From the NCBI RefSeq assembly GCF_013409625.1, contig NZ_JACCBF010000001.1, positions 5,397,001 to 5,461,000 of the forward strand: 64,000 bases of DNA. The letters are read 5' to 3'. The notes below the pieces were generated by a model. The model was not told the DNA's origin. It was given only the letters and a program-made list of their open reading frames with translations, and made no database searches. The DNA comes from Nocardioides kongjuensis (GTDB taxonomy: Bacteria > Actinomycetota > Actinomycetes > Propionibacteriales > Nocardioidaceae). Numbering within the stretch: position 1 is the first letter of the stretch; every line of letters starts with the position of its first letter. This document shows positions 1-12,100 of this stretch, piece by piece. Both the position numbers and the translations under genes were made by a program.

Positions 1-254
1 GCATGCACGGTCCCGCGGACGCGCTTGAGTACGGCGTGAAGGTCACCGGCGCGACCCTGTTCGTGGTCGACGCCGGCGTCGACACGGGCGCGATCGTGGC
101 CCAGACCGTCGTACCGGTGGAGGACGACGACACCGTCGAGTCGCTCCACGAGCGGATCAAGGTCGCCGAGCGCGCGATGCTCGTCGAGTCGGTCGGCCGG
201 ATGGCCCGCGAGGGGTTCACGGTCGAGGGCCGGCGGGTTCGCCTCGGCGGCTGA
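1..254 (+). CDS. purN: Phosphoribosylglycinamide formyltransferase, C-terminal part
   Basis: This is the end of PurN, the 10-formyl-THF-dependent enzyme that converts GAR to FGAR in purine synthesis. The gene runs off the left edge; about 83 residues are visible and the real start lies outside. The visible part begins at the conserved M-H-G stretch that follows the catalytic His region and contains [13 protein letters not shown], whose last Asp aligns with the catalytic Asp of the family. It ends with the usual helix ([13 protein letters not shown]). It lies directly upstream of purH and folD, so three folate-linked genes sit together. Identification is by recalled family pattern and fits the neighbours well. 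Confidence 0.9.
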   Translation, partial: MHGPADALEYGVKVTGATLFVVDAGVDTGAIVAQTVVPVEDDDTVESLHERIKVAERAMLVESVGRMAREGFTVEGRRVRLGG

Positions 255-270
255 GCCGCCGTAGAATCGG

Positions 271-340
271 CGACACACGACTGGCGCAGGTGGGCCACCA
301 CCAGGGAGTGACGAGTCGGCATCGATCGCCTGGGTGCCCT
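271..340 (+). promoter_or_regulatory. ZTP/ZMP riboswitch (pfl motif) upstream of purH
   Basis: The leader between purN and purH carries the ordered signature of the ZTP riboswitch. Seen: ACTGGCG at 280-286, a hairpin GGTGG (289-293) with CCACC (298-302) around a 4-base loop, then GGGAGTG at 304-310, and CGCCTGGG at 327-334 followed by TGCCC. These are the conserved blocks of the class, in the right order and spacing. Known riboswitches of this class sense ZMP/ZTP, and ZMP (AICAR) is the substrate of PurH encoded 37 bases downstream. The assignment is by eye; no covariance model was run. Confidence 0.82.
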
Positions 341-363
341 CATCGAGACGAACGACCGATGAG
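339..363 (+). promoter_or_regulatory. Hairpin that can hide the purH ribosome binding site
   Basis: CTCATCG (339-345) is exactly complementary to CGATGAG (357-363). The 3' arm runs into the purH ribosome binding site GAGGAG (361-366). The 5' arm begins at the end of the riboswitch core. This is the layout of a translational on/off switch: when the aptamer is folded the 5' arm may be unavailable and the binding site free. The structure is seen; the switching mechanism is inferred. Confidence 0.5.
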
Positions 364-370
364 GAGCCCG

Positions 371-1972
371 ATGTCCACCACGCCCGACCGGATCAAGATC
401 AAGCGCGCGCTGGTCTCCGTCTTCGACAAGACCGGCCTCGACGAGCTGGTGCAGGGCCTCGCGGCCGCCGGCGTCGAGCTCGTGTCGACCGGCGGATCGG
501 CCGCCCTCATCGAGGGCCTCGGCCTCCCGGTGACCAAGGTCGAGGACCTCACCGGCTTCCCCGAGTGCCTCGACGGCCGCGTGAAGACGCTGCACCCGCG
601 CGTGCACGCCGGCATCCTCGCCGACCGTCGCCTGCCCGACCACGTCCGGCAGCTCGAGGAGCTCGAGGTCGCGCCGTTCGACCTGGTCGTGGTCAACCTC
701 TACCCCTTCGCCGCGACCGTCGCCTCCGGCGCGGGCGTCGACGACTGCATCGAGAAGATCGACATCGGCGGTCCGTCCATGGTCCGCGCCGCCGCGAAGA
801 ACCACCCGTCCGTCGCGATCGTGACCGACGGCGCCGACTACGCGAAGGCCCTCGAGGCCGCGCAGGGCGAGGGCTTCACCTACGACGAGCGCAAGGCGCT
901 GGCCGCCAAGGCGTTCGTCCACACCGCGACGTACGACGTCCAGGTCGCCTCCTGGATGGGCTCGGTGCTCACCGACTCCTCCGAGGGCACCGGTTTCCCG
1001 GCCTGGATCGGCGGCACCTGGGACAAGCAGGCGGTGCTCCGCTACGGCGAGAACCCCCACCAGCCCGCCGCGCTGTACCGCTCCGGCTTCGGCCCCGGCG
1101 GCCTCGCCGCCGCCGAGCAGCTGCACGGCAAGGAGATGTCCTACAACAACTACGTCGACACCGACGCGGCCCGCCGCGCGGCGTACGACCACGGCGACCT
1201 GCCGACCGTGGCGATCATCAAGCACGCCAACCCGTGTGGCATCGCCGTCGGCGCCGACGTGGCCGAGGCCCACCGCCGCGCCCACGAGTGCGACCCGGTC
1301 TCCGCCTTCGGCGGCGTGATCGCCACCAACGTGCCCGTCTCGGTCGAGATGGCCCGGCAGGTCGCGGAGATCTTCACCGAGGTCATCGTCGCCCCCGGGT
1401 ACGACGAGGGCGCGGTCGAGGTGCTCCAGGGCAAGAAGAACATCCGGATCCTCGTCGCCGAGCCGCTGGCCCAGGGCGGTGTCGAGACCCGCCCGATCAG
1501 CGGCGGCCTGCTCCTGCAGCACGCCGACCGCTTCCAGGCCGAGGGCGACGACCCGGCCGGCTGGACGCTCGCGACCGGCGAGGCCGCCGACGAGGCCACC
1601 CTGGCCGACCTCGCCTTCGCCTGGCGCTCGGTCCGCGCGGCCAAGTCCAACGCGATCCTGCTCGCCAAGGACGGCGGCGCGGTCGGCATCGGCATGGGCC
1701 AGGTCAACCGGGTCGACTCCTGCAAGCTCGCCGTCGAGCGCGCCAACACGCTCGTCGAGGGCCCTGCCGGATTCGTCGAGCGGGCGCGCGGCTCGGTCGC
1801 GGCGTCCGACGCGTTCTTCCCGTTCTCCGACGGCCCGCAGATCCTGCTCGACGCCGGCGTGAAGGCGATCGTCCAGCCGGGTGGCTCGGTGCGCGACGAG
1901 GAGACCATCGCGGCGTGCGCCGCCGCCGGGGTCACCATGTACTTCACCGGCACCCGTCACTTCTTCCACTGA
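371..1972 (+). CDS. purH: Bifunctional AICAR formyltransferase / IMP cyclohydrolase
   Basis: PurH catalyses the last two steps of IMP synthesis: AICAR to FAICAR with 10-formyl-THF, then ring closure to IMP. The protein is 533 residues, normal for the family. The N-terminal MGS-like cyclohydrolase domain (about 1-190) has the start [13 protein letters not shown], followed by the transformylase domain with [16 protein letters not shown] (Lys-His pair), [11 protein letters not shown] and [11 protein letters not shown] chose ATG 371 because GAGGAG lies 4 bases upstream and the family N-terminus starts there; an upstream in-frame ATG at 290 lies inside the riboswitch. It is followed by folD, which makes the formyl donor. 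Confidence 0.97.
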   Translation: MSTTPDRIKIKRALVSVFDKTGLDELVQGLAAAGVELVSTGGSAALIEGLGLPVTKVEDLTGFPECLDGRVKTLHPRVHAGILADRRLPDHVRQLEELEVAPFDLVVVNLYPFAATVASGAGVDDCIEKIDIGGPSMVRAAAKNHPSVAIVTDGADYAKALEAAQGEGFTYDERKALAAKAFVHTATYDVQVASWMGSVLTDSSEGTGFPAWIGGTWDKQAVLRYGENPHQPAALYRSGFGPGGLAAAEQLHGKEMSYNNYVDTDAARRAAYDHGDLPTVAIIKHANPCGIAVGADVAEAHRRAHECDPVSAFGGVIATNVPVSVEMARQVAEIFTEVIVAPGYDEGAVEVLQGKKNIRILVAEPLAQGGVETRPISGGLLLQHADRFQAEGDDPAGWTLATGEAADEATLADLAFAWRSVRAAKSNAILLAKDGGAVGIGMGQVNRVDSCKLAVERANTLVEGPAGFVERARGSVAASDAFFPFSDGPQILLDAGVKAIVQPGGSVRDEETIAACAAAGVTMYFTGTRHFFH

Positions 1973-2003
1973 GCCCGACCGGCGCTCTGAGAGGATCGAC
2001 CAC

Positions 2004-2873
2004 GTGACTGCACAGAAGCTCGACGGCAACGCCACGGCGGCCGCCATCAAGGACGAGCTCCGCGTCCGGATCGAGAAGCTGCGCGAGCAGGGGATCACCC
2101 CCGGGCTCGGCACGGTCCTGGTGGGCGACGACCCCGGTTCGCGGTGGTACGTCAACGGCAAGCACAAGGACTGCGCGGAGGTCGGCATCGCCTCGATCCG
2201 CGTCGACCTGCCCGAGGTCGCCACGCAGGAGGAGATCGAGGAGGCCGTCGCCGGTCTCAACGCCGACCCTGCCTGCACCGGCTACATCGTCCAGCTCCCG
2301 CTCCCGCGCGGCCGTGACGAGAACCGGGTGCTCGGCCTGATCGACCCGGCCAAGGACGCGGACGGGCTGCACCCGACCAACCTGGGCTGGCTGGTGCTCG
2401 GCAACGAGGCGCCGCTGCCCTGCACGCCGTACGGCATCGTCGAGCTGCTGCGCCGCCACGACGTCCCGATCGCGGGCGCCGAGGTGGTCGTGGTCGGTCG
2501 CGGCATCACCGTCGGCCGCCCGCTCGGGCTGCTGCTCACCCGGCGCTCCGAGAACGCCACCGTGACCCTGTGCCACACCGGCACCGTCGACCTCGCCGCC
2601 CACGTGCGCAAGGCCGACATCGTGGTCGCGGCCGCGGGCGTGCCCGACATCATCACCGGCGACATGGTCAAGCCCGGCGCGGCCGTCCTCGACGTCGGCG
2701 TGAGCCGGGTCGACGGCAAGATCGCCGGCGACGTCGCCGCCGACGTCTGGGACACCGCCGGGTGGGTCTCGCCCAACCCGGGCGGCGTCGGTCCGATGAC
2801 CCGCGCGATGCTGCTGGCCAACGTGGTCTCCATGGCCGAGAAGCAGGCTGCGAACGGGAAGGCAGCGCGCTGA
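2004..2873 (+). CDS. folD: Methylene-THF dehydrogenase / methenyl-THF cyclohydrolase
   Basis: FolD interconverts 5,10-methylene-, methenyl- and 10-formyl-THF in the cytosol and so supplies the donor for PurN and PurH. It is 289 residues. Visible motifs: YVNGKHKDC (catalytic Tyr and Lys region), [10 protein letters not shown], the Rossmann stretch [11 protein letters not shown] and the C-terminal [14 protein letters not shown]. The GTG start at 2004 follows GAGAGGA (1989-1995). It sits 31 bases after purH and is probably cotranscribed, so it may share the riboswitch-controlled transcript, though its own binding site is separate. Confidence 0.96.
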   Translation: MTAQKLDGNATAAAIKDELRVRIEKLREQGITPGLGTVLVGDDPGSRWYVNGKHKDCAEVGIASIRVDLPEVATQEEIEEAVAGLNADPACTGYIVQLPLPRGRDENRVLGLIDPAKDADGLHPTNLGWLVLGNEAPLPCTPYGIVELLRRHDVPIAGAEVVVVGRGITVGRPLGLLLTRRSENATVTLCHTGTVDLAAHVRKADIVVAAAGVPDIITGDMVKPGAAVLDVGVSRVDGKIAGDVAADVWDTAGWVSPNPGGVGPMTRAMLLANVVSMAEKQAANGKAAR

Positions 2874-3187
2874 ACGACGAGCCCCACGAGACCCCCGAGC
2901 TCCCCGAGGAGCCGCGCCGGTACCCCTCGACGATCGGCGGCGCCTGCTACATCGCCGTCCTGCTCGTCGTCGGTGTCGGCCTGGTCGTCGCGGCCGCCTC
3001 GGACTGGCGGGTCGGCCTGCGGATCATGTCCGGCGGACTGCTCGTCGCCGCCGCGCTGCGGCTGGGGCTGCCGGAGAAGGACGCCGGCATGCTCGCCGTA
3101 CGGCACCGGTTCCTCGACGTCGGGATCCTGGTCGCCGTCGCGGTCGGTCTCATCCTGCTCGCCGGGAGCATCCCCGAGCAGGGGTGA
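2870..3187 (+). CDS. DUF3017 small membrane protein
   Basis: About 105 residues. A short acidic, proline-rich N-terminus ([16 protein letters not shown]) is followed by three hydrophobic segments ([16 protein letters not shown], a middle helix around [15 protein letters not shown], and [16 protein letters not shown]). This pattern and the place between folD and mdh fit the actinobacterial DUF3017 family, function unknown. No ATG or GTG lies in frame near the expected start. The best start is CTG 2870-2872, which overlaps the folD stop as CTGA and has GGGAAGG 7 bases upstream. The start is therefore less certain than the frame. Confidence 0.75.
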   Translation: MNDEPHETPELPEEPRRYPSTIGGACYIAVLLVVGVGLVVAAASDWRVGLRIMSGGLLVAAALRLGLPEKDAGMLAVRHRFLDVGILVAVAVGLILLAGSIPEQG

Positions 3188-3198
3188 GAGCCTCGCAG

Positions 3199-3244
3199 GT
3201 ACGACGAAGGGCCGGTGCCACGCGGCACCGGCCCTTCGTCGTAC
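3199..3244. terminator. Bidirectional terminator between convergent genes
   Basis: A perfect inverted repeat with 21-base arms (3199-3219 and 3224-3244) around the 4-base loop ACGC. It starts just after the DUF3017 stop and ends 20 bases before the mdh stop on the other strand, so it can serve both transcripts. No long T-run follows, as is common in high-GC actinobacteria. Confidence 0.85.
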
Positions 3245-3263
3245 GGCTGTGATCAGCGGGTGA

Positions 3264-4250
3264 TCAGATCAGGCCCAGCTCGGTGACGGCGGCCTTCTCG
3301 TCGGCCAGCTCGGCGACGGACGCGTCGATCTTGCCGCGCGAGAAGTCGTCGATCTCGAGGCCCTGGACGATGCTCCAGTCGCCGTTCGCGGTGGTGACCG
3401 GGAAGGAGGAGACCAGGCCCTCGGGGACGCCGTAGGAGCCGTCGGAGACGACCGCCATCGAGACCCAGTCGCCGGCCGGGGTGCCGTTCAGCCAGTCGCG
3501 GGCGGCGTCGCAGGTCGCGGACGCGGCCGACGCGGCCGAGGAGGCGCCCCGGGCGTCGATGATCGCGGCGCCGCGCTTGGCGACGGTCGGGATGAAGGTG
3601 TCGGCGATCCAGGCCTGGTCGTCGACGACCTCGGCGGCGTTCTTGCCGGCGATCTCGGCGTGGAAGATGTCGGGGTACTGGGTGGCCGAGTGGTTGCCCC
3701 AGATCGTGATCTTCTTGATGTCGGTGACGGCCGAGCCGGTCTTGGCGGCCAGCTGGGAGATCGCCCGGTTGTGGTCGAGGCGGGTCAGCGCCGAGAACCG
3801 CTCCTTGGGGATGTCGGGGGCGTTGCTCGCGGCGATGAGCGCGTTGGTGTTGGCCGGGTTGCCGGTGACACCGATGCGGACGTCGTCGGCGGCGACGGCG
3901 TTGAGGGCCTTGCCCTGGGCGGTGAAGATCGCGCCGTTGGCGGACAGCAGGTCGCCGCGCTCCATGCCCGGGCCGCGCGGGCGCGCGCCGACGAGCAGGG
4001 CGAGGTTGACACCGTCGAAGATCTTCTCCGGGTCGGAGCCGATCTCGACGCCGGCCAGGTTCGGGAACGCGCAGTCGTCGAGCTCCATGACGACGCCCTC
4101 GAGCGCCTTGAGCGCGGGCTCGATCTCGAGCAGGCGCAGCTCGACGGGACGGTCACCGGCGATGGCGCCGCTGGCGATGCGGAAGAGAAGGCTGTAGCCG
4201 ATCTGGCCGGCAGCGCCGGTGACGGCGACCTTGAGCGGGGTGGTGCTCAC
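3264..4250 (-). CDS. mdh: Malate dehydrogenase
   Basis: NAD-dependent oxidation of malate to oxaloacetate in the TCA cycle. The protein has 328 residues, typical of this actinobacterial type. Seen: N-terminal nucleotide-binding [10 protein letters not shown], substrate-binding [15 protein letters not shown] with the paired Arg residues, [13 protein letters not shown] with Asp/Arg, and the catalytic His in [12 protein letters not shown]. The GTG start at 4250 has GAAGGAG upstream. It is convergent with the folD-DUF3017 unit and shares their terminator. Together with icd and sdhCAB nearby it makes the window rich in TCA genes. Confidence 0.97.
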   Translation of the reverse strand: MSTTPLKVAVTGAAGQIGYSLLFRIASGAIAGDRPVELRLLEIEPALKALEGVVMELDDCAFPNLAGVEIGSDPEKIFDGVNLALLVGARPRGPGMERGDLLSANGAIFTAQGKALNAVAADDVRIGVTGNPANTNALIAASNAPDIPKERFSALTRLDHNRAISQLAAKTGSAVTDIKKITIWGNHSATQYPDIFHAEIAGKNAAEVVDDQAWIADTFIPTVAKRGAAIIDARGASSAASAASATCDAARDWLNGTPAGDWVSMAVVSDGSYGVPEGLVSSFPVTTANGDWSIVQGLEIDDFSRGKIDASVAELADEKAAVTELGLI

Positions 4251-4287
4251 GAGGAAACTCCTTCAAGGAACTCGATGGACTCCCGCG

Positions 4288-4293
4288 ACGCTA
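4288..4293 (-). promoter_or_regulatory. Probable -10 element of mdh
   Basis: Read on the minus strand this is TAGCGT. It would give a short leader of about 30 bases containing the GAAGGAG site before the mdh GTG, so mdh looks leadered, unlike many neighbours. No clear -35 was seen. Confidence 0.4.
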
Positions 4294-4346
4294 GCAGCGC
4301 GCAGCCCCGCGCGGGGAGCCGGTCCGGGTGCTGCGACGATGACGCC

Positions 4347-5003
4347 ATGCGGACACGTGCCACGGCGGCTCTCGCGGCGCTCACCCTCAGCGGGGTCGTG
4401 CTGGCCGGTTGCGGGTCGGCCTCCGCACCCAGTGCGCCGACCGGCGTCGACGGCCTGGTGATCCCGACCCCCGACCCGGACCCTGCCGACTTCGTGGCCC
4501 GCATCGACAACCCGTGGCTCCCGCTCGCCGTCGGCTCGAGGTGGGAGTACGCCGACCTCGCGACCGGTGCGGCCACCCTCACCGTCACGGTGGAGGCCGG
4601 GCCGTCGGTCGACGGCGTCGCGACCACCGCCCTGGTCCGCACGGGTGCCGACGGCACCGTCGTGCGCGACCTGTATGCGCAGGACCGCGCCGGCAACGTG
4701 TGGTGGTTCGGCCGCGAGGGCCAGTGGCAGGCGGGGGAGGGCGGCGCGGAGGCAGGTCTCGCCATGCCCGCCGCGCCCCGCTTCGGCGACGGCTTCCGCA
4801 CCGCCTCCGCACCCGGCCTGTCCGAGGTCGCCACGGTCGACGCCCGCGACGAGGAGGTCACGGTCCCGCTGGCGACGTACCACCGCACGGTCACGCTCGA
4901 CGTGGAGGACGCCACCGGCGTCCGGGTCGAGATCTACGCCCGCGGCGTCGGGCTGGTCCGGACGGACGAAGCGGGCCTCGTCGCGTACGACGAGGCCCGC
5001 TAG
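4347..5003 (+). CDS. Secreted lipoprotein of unknown function
   Basis: A 218-residue protein with a type II signal peptide: basic MRTR start, hydrophobic core, and a lipobox Leu19-Ala20-Gly21-Cys22, so it should be lipid-anchored on the outer face of the membrane. The mature part begins with a Ser/Ala/Pro linker and then a compact domain with NPWLPLAVGSRWEYAD, a pattern seen in uncharacterised extracytoplasmic proteins, rich in beta-strand-like Thr/Val stretches. The ATG at 4347 is the only one that gives the signal peptide. It is divergent from mdh and convergent with the aquaporin gene. I do not recognise a function. Confidence 0.75.
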   Translation: MRTRATAALAALTLSGVVLAGCGSASAPSAPTGVDGLVIPTPDPDPADFVARIDNPWLPLAVGSRWEYADLATGAATLTVTVEAGPSVDGVATTALVRTGADGTVVRDLYAQDRAGNVWWFGREGQWQAGEGGAEAGLAMPAAPRFGDGFRTASAPGLSEVATVDARDEEVTVPLATYHRTVTLDVEDATGVRVEIYARGVGLVRTDEAGLVAYDEAR

Positions 5004-5023
5004 GTCACTGCTGGGTCAGGCGG

Positions 5024-6106
5024 TCACTGCGGCGGGCGCACCTGCGTCTGGTCGCTGGCCGGCGGGGCCCATCCGGTCTGCGGGTCCGACGAGGACGGCG
5101 AGGACGGCGAGGACGGCGCCGCGGGAGCGGCCGGCTGCTGGGCCGGGATCCACTGCTGGGCGGCGGGGTCCCACTGCCAGCCGTCCTGGATGATCGGCTG
5201 AGCCTGCTGGACGGGCTGCCCGGCCTGGCCCGGCTGGGCCTGGTGCTGCCCGTAGGCCTGCTGCTGGCCGTAGGTCTGCTGGTTCCACTGCTGGGTGAAG
5301 CCCGGGTCGGACGAGCCGCCGGCGCCGAAGTTCAGCCCGGAGCCGGGGACCGGGTCGGCGCCGCGGCCGAAGACCAGCGGGTACAGCAGGCCGGCGACCG
5401 CGCCACCGATCAGCGGGGCGACGATGAACAGCCAGAGCTGGACGATCGCGTCGCTGCCGGAGAAGAACGCGACGCCGATGGAGCGGGCCGGGTTGACCGA
5501 CGTGCCGGTCGCGGGGATGGCGACGAAGTGGATGGCCGCGAGGGTGAGGCCGATGGTGAGCGGGGCCATGGAGGCCACGGCGCGGTTGCGCTCGTCGGTG
5601 GTGCCGAGGATGACCGTCACGAAGATGAAGGTCAAGATGAGCTCGATGAGCAGCGCGCCGAGCAGCTCGACGCCGCCGTGGTCGCCGAAGCCGTTGGAGC
5701 CCAGCGGGTCGCCGAACTCCCAGCCGAAGTCGCTCGAGAGCGCGGTCAGCGCGAGCAGGAGGCCGCCGACCAGGCCACCGACGACCTGGGCGACGCTGTA
5801 GAGGCCGGCGTCCTTCCACGAGATCCGGCCGCCGAGCGCGGCGCCGAGGGAGACGGCCGGGTTGAAGTGGCCGCCCGAGACCCGGCCGAAGGTGTAGGCC
5901 ATCGCGACGATCGCGATGCCGAACGTCAGGCCGATCGAGGTGATCGCGAACAGCCCGGCGAGACCGGTGGTGTCGCTCGACGCGTTGCTGAAGATGACCA
6001 CCGAGCCGCACCCGAGGAAGACGAGCACCGCCGTGCCGAGGGCTTCGGCCGCGATCTTCTGGACGAGGGTGGGGGGTGTGGACGTGTCCACTGCTTCTTC
6101 TGACAT
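5024..6106 (-). CDS. aqpZ: Aquaporin (MIP family) with long Gln/Pro-rich tail
   Basis: A membrane channel of 360 residues. The core (about 15-265) has six hydrophobic segments and both NPA boxes, GHFNPAVS and TSVNPARS. The selectivity-filter positions appear to be Phe in the second helix, His in AAIHFVAIP, Thr before the second NPA and Arg after it, which is the water-selective AqpZ pattern rather than the glycerol-facilitator pattern. The last 95 or so residues are a low-complexity cytoplasmic tail rich in Gln, Pro and Tyr with one GWQWDPAAQQW stretch, unusual for AqpZ but common on actinobacterial membrane proteins. The ATG at 6106 follows GGAGGAGAAGG. Confidence 0.9.
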   Translation of the reverse strand: MSEEAVDTSTPPTLVQKIAAEALGTAVLVFLGCGSVVIFSNASSDTTGLAGLFAITSIGLTFGIAIVAMAYTFGRVSGGHFNPAVSLGAALGGRISWKDAGLYSVAQVVGGLVGGLLLALTALSSDFGWEFGDPLGSNGFGDHGGVELLGALLIELILTFIFVTVILGTTDERNRAVASMAPLTIGLTLAAIHFVAIPATGTSVNPARSIGVAFFSGSDAIVQLWLFIVAPLIGGAVAGLLYPLVFGRGADPVPGSGLNFGAGGSSDPGFTQQWNQQTYGQQQAYGQHQAQPGQAGQPVQQAQPIIQDGWQWDPAAQQWIPAQQPAAPAAPSSPSSPSSSDPQTGWAPPASDQTQVRPPQ

Positions 6107-6213
6107 GGGCTGGACCTTCTCCTCCGTGGGGCTCCCGAAAACCGCCGGGTTACACGAACCACCCTAGTCATTACTGTGGCCACCGAAGGGGACGTGCGCC
6201 CCGGCATCAGGTA

Positions 6214-6227
6214 TCTTGACGTCAAGA
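6214..6227. promoter_or_regulatory. Perfect 14-base palindrome upstream of icd
   Basis: TCTTGACGTCAAGA reads identically on both strands and lies 33 bases before the icd ATG, between the divergent aquaporin and icd genes. It overlaps possible promoter hexamers (TATCTT at 6212, TTGACG at 6217), so a dimeric regulator bound here would control icd. The identity of the regulator is not known to me. Confidence 0.55.
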
Positions 6228-6251
6228 ATCCCACCCACGGCCCAGGAGTGA

Positions 6252-9121
<2,870 letters not shown>

Positions 9122-9173
9122 TCGGGCCGTCGGGCCGGAAGATATTCGGAGGCGAACTGTCGGCGCCGGAACC

Positions 9174-9179
9174 TACGCT
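9174..9179 (+). promoter_or_regulatory. Probable -10 (TACGCT) of a leaderless transcript
   Basis: TACGCT ends 7 bases before the ATG at 9187, so transcription would begin at or next to the start codon. No ribosome binding site precedes that ATG. Confidence 0.5.
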
Positions 9180-9186
9180 GGTTCCG

Positions 9187-12100
9187 ATGACCACGACGCT
9201 GACCCGCCCCGATGCTCGCGAGCGGCCCGCCGTCGGTGGCGACCCGGCGCGTCGCGTCGACTGGCGCCGCCTGCGCACGCCGGCCGCCGGCTTCGCCGTG
9301 GGCGCGGTCGCGCTCGCGGCACTCGGGCAGGCCCTCGGCACCGTCGTGGCCGGCCGCATCGCCGATCACCCCACCGGGACCCTGGTCGCCTGGCTCGCGG
9401 TCTTCGTCGTGGGTGCCGCGACCGTCGACACCGCCGGTCGCGTCGTGTGGGCCGGGGTGGTCGACCGGGCCGAGGGGCGCCTGCGCGGAGACCTGCTCAG
9501 CGCCGCGCTCCAGCAGCCGCTCGAGCACCTCACCGAGCAGGCGGTCGGCGAGGTCCTCGACCGGGTCGACGACGACACCCACGAGGTCGGCACGCTGCTG
9601 CGCCAGCAGATCTGGATGGCGATGCGCACCGGCTTCGCGTCCGTGCCGATGTGGCTGGTCGCCGGCTTCACCTGGTGGCCCGCGTTCCTGCTGTTCCCAC
9701 TCGTCGGCGCGGTCACGGTCTGGGTGATGCGCCCGGCGCTGGTCGAGATCGCCCGCCGCAAGGTGGTCGAGGAGGCCGCGTGGACCGACCACGCCGCCGC
9801 GCTGGAGGAGGGCGTCGCCGGGCGCGACGACCTGCGCACGAGCCTGGGCCAGGCGTTCGCCGTACGCCGTCTCGCGCAGCTCTCCGCCGACGTCCACGAG
9901 AAGTTCCGCCGGGTGCTGATGGTCGAGGCCCGGCTGGCGATCAAGGTCGGCCTGCTGCTCCACGGGCTGCTCGCCGCGATCGCGATCTGTGGGGTCGCGC
10001 TGGTCAGCGGTGACCACCTCGGCGTCGCGCGGCTGGTCACCCTCTTCCTGGTGACGACGATCTTCGTCGGCCAGATCAACAACCTGGCCCACCAGCTGCC
10101 CGACATCCAGGCCGGGCTCGGCGCCGTGCTCCGGCTGCGCCAGCTGCTGGCCGTCGAGGCCGAGCCCGAGGGCGGTGAGGCGGTCCCGTCCGGCGCGCTC
10201 GACCTGCGCATCCGTCATCTCGACTTCGCCTACAACGAGAGCTCGTTCGCGCTGCGCGACGTCACGCTGTACGTCGAGGAGGGCCACACCCTGGCCCTGG
10301 TCGGCCGCACCGGCTCGGGCAAGTCGACCCTCGCGTCGCTGCTCTCGCGCGCCGCGGAGCCGCCGCCCGGCACGATCTTCCTCGGCGGGGCCGACATCAC
10401 CACGCTCGACCTCCACGAGCTGCGCCGCCGGGTCGGCGTCGTCACCCAGCGCACCGAGATCCTGGCCGGCACGCTGGCCGACAACATCACGCTGTTCGCC
10501 GCCGTCTCGCGCGAGGAGGTCGAGGCGGCTGTCGCCGAGCTCGGCCTCACCGACTGGGTGGCCGGCCTGCCCAACGGCCTCGACACCCTGCTCGGCCCCG
10601 GCGGCACGACGCTGTCGGCGGGGGAGGAGCAGCTGGTCGCCTTCGCCCGGCTGCTGGTGCGCCACGTACAGGTCGTCGTCCTCGACGAGGCCACCGCCCG
10701 GATGGACCCGGTCACCGAGGCCCGCGTCGTCGCGGCCGCCGACCGGCTGATCAGCGGCCGCACCGGCATCCTCGTCGCCCACCGGCTCAGCACCATCGAG
10801 CGCGCCGAGGCGGTCGCGGTGCTCGACCACGGCACCGTGATCCAGCACGGCCCGCGCGACGAGCTCGCCGTCGTCGAGGGCCCCTTCCGCCGGCTGCTCG
10901 CCGCGAGCGACACCGAGGGCTTCGCCGACGCCGAGCTCGAGGCGGTCGAGACCGGGTCCGCGGTCGGTGGCCGCCGTCGTACCGGAGCTGCGCCGCAACG
11001 CCCGGAGGTCGGCGCGGGCTCCTCGCTCGCCCGCGGCACCTGGAACGCCTTCTGGGTGCGCCCGTGGTGGGGCGCGTGGTCGGTGCTGCTGTTCCTCGGC
11101 GGCACGATCTTCGCCCCGCTCGGTGCGATCACCGGCTTCGTCTGGGGCAAGGTCGTCGAGCGGCTCGAGGCGGGGGAGTCCGCGACCTCGCTGGTCGTCG
11201 TGCTCGTCGTCAGCCTGCTGGTCGCGCCGATCCTGCTCGCCGACGCCTTCCGCCGCTACCCGCGGTGGTGGATCGAGGTCATGCTCCGCGTGCGGATGTC
11301 CGTGCTCCTGGGCCAGGTCCGCAGCGAGCGGCTGCCGCGCACGCCGCCCGGTGAGGTGGTCGCGCGGTCGATGGACGCCGACCGCTACGCCCGGTACGCC
11401 GACCGCTGGGTCGACTTCGTCAACGGGCTCCTCATCGCCGCGATCACCATGGTCGCCGGCGGCACGTGGCTCGCCGGCGGTGTGCTGCTGGCCGTGATGG
11501 TGACCAGCGCGCTGGCCTCCTCGGTCGGCCGCCCGATCGCCGGCCGCTCGGCCGCCCGGTCGTCGGCCGCCCGGGCGCGGTTCGGCCGCGCCGTCGTCTC
11601 GGCCGTCGAGTCCGCGCGGACCGTGAAGCTCGCCGGTCGCACCCCGCAGGTCCACGCCCACCTCCGCCAGGTCGACGACGGCCGCGTCGAGGCGGCGGTG
11701 TTCGAGCACCGGGTGCAGGCCGTCCTCGACGGTGTCCCGATCGTGATGGTCCAGGTCGGCGTGGTCGCTGCATGGGGGCTGTACCTGTGGGACGTCTGGG
11801 GGCTGGCCACCGCACTGCTCGTCGCCACGGCGGTCAACGGGTTCGACTGGTTCGGCCGGGTCGCCGGCGCCGTCGTGACCGAGGCCCCCGGCACCCGCGC
11901 CTGGCAGCGGGCGACCGCGGGATTCGCCGGCGGCCGCGACCTGATGGCGATGGCCGAGGGCATCGACCTGGTCGCGGGTGTCGCCCCCGACCCGCCCGTG
12001 CCGACGCGGGTGCCGCTCGAGCGGCTCGAGCTGGCCGGCTACACCGCGGTCCACGACGACGGCACGATCGGGGCCACCGGCGTCGACCTGAGCGTCGAGC

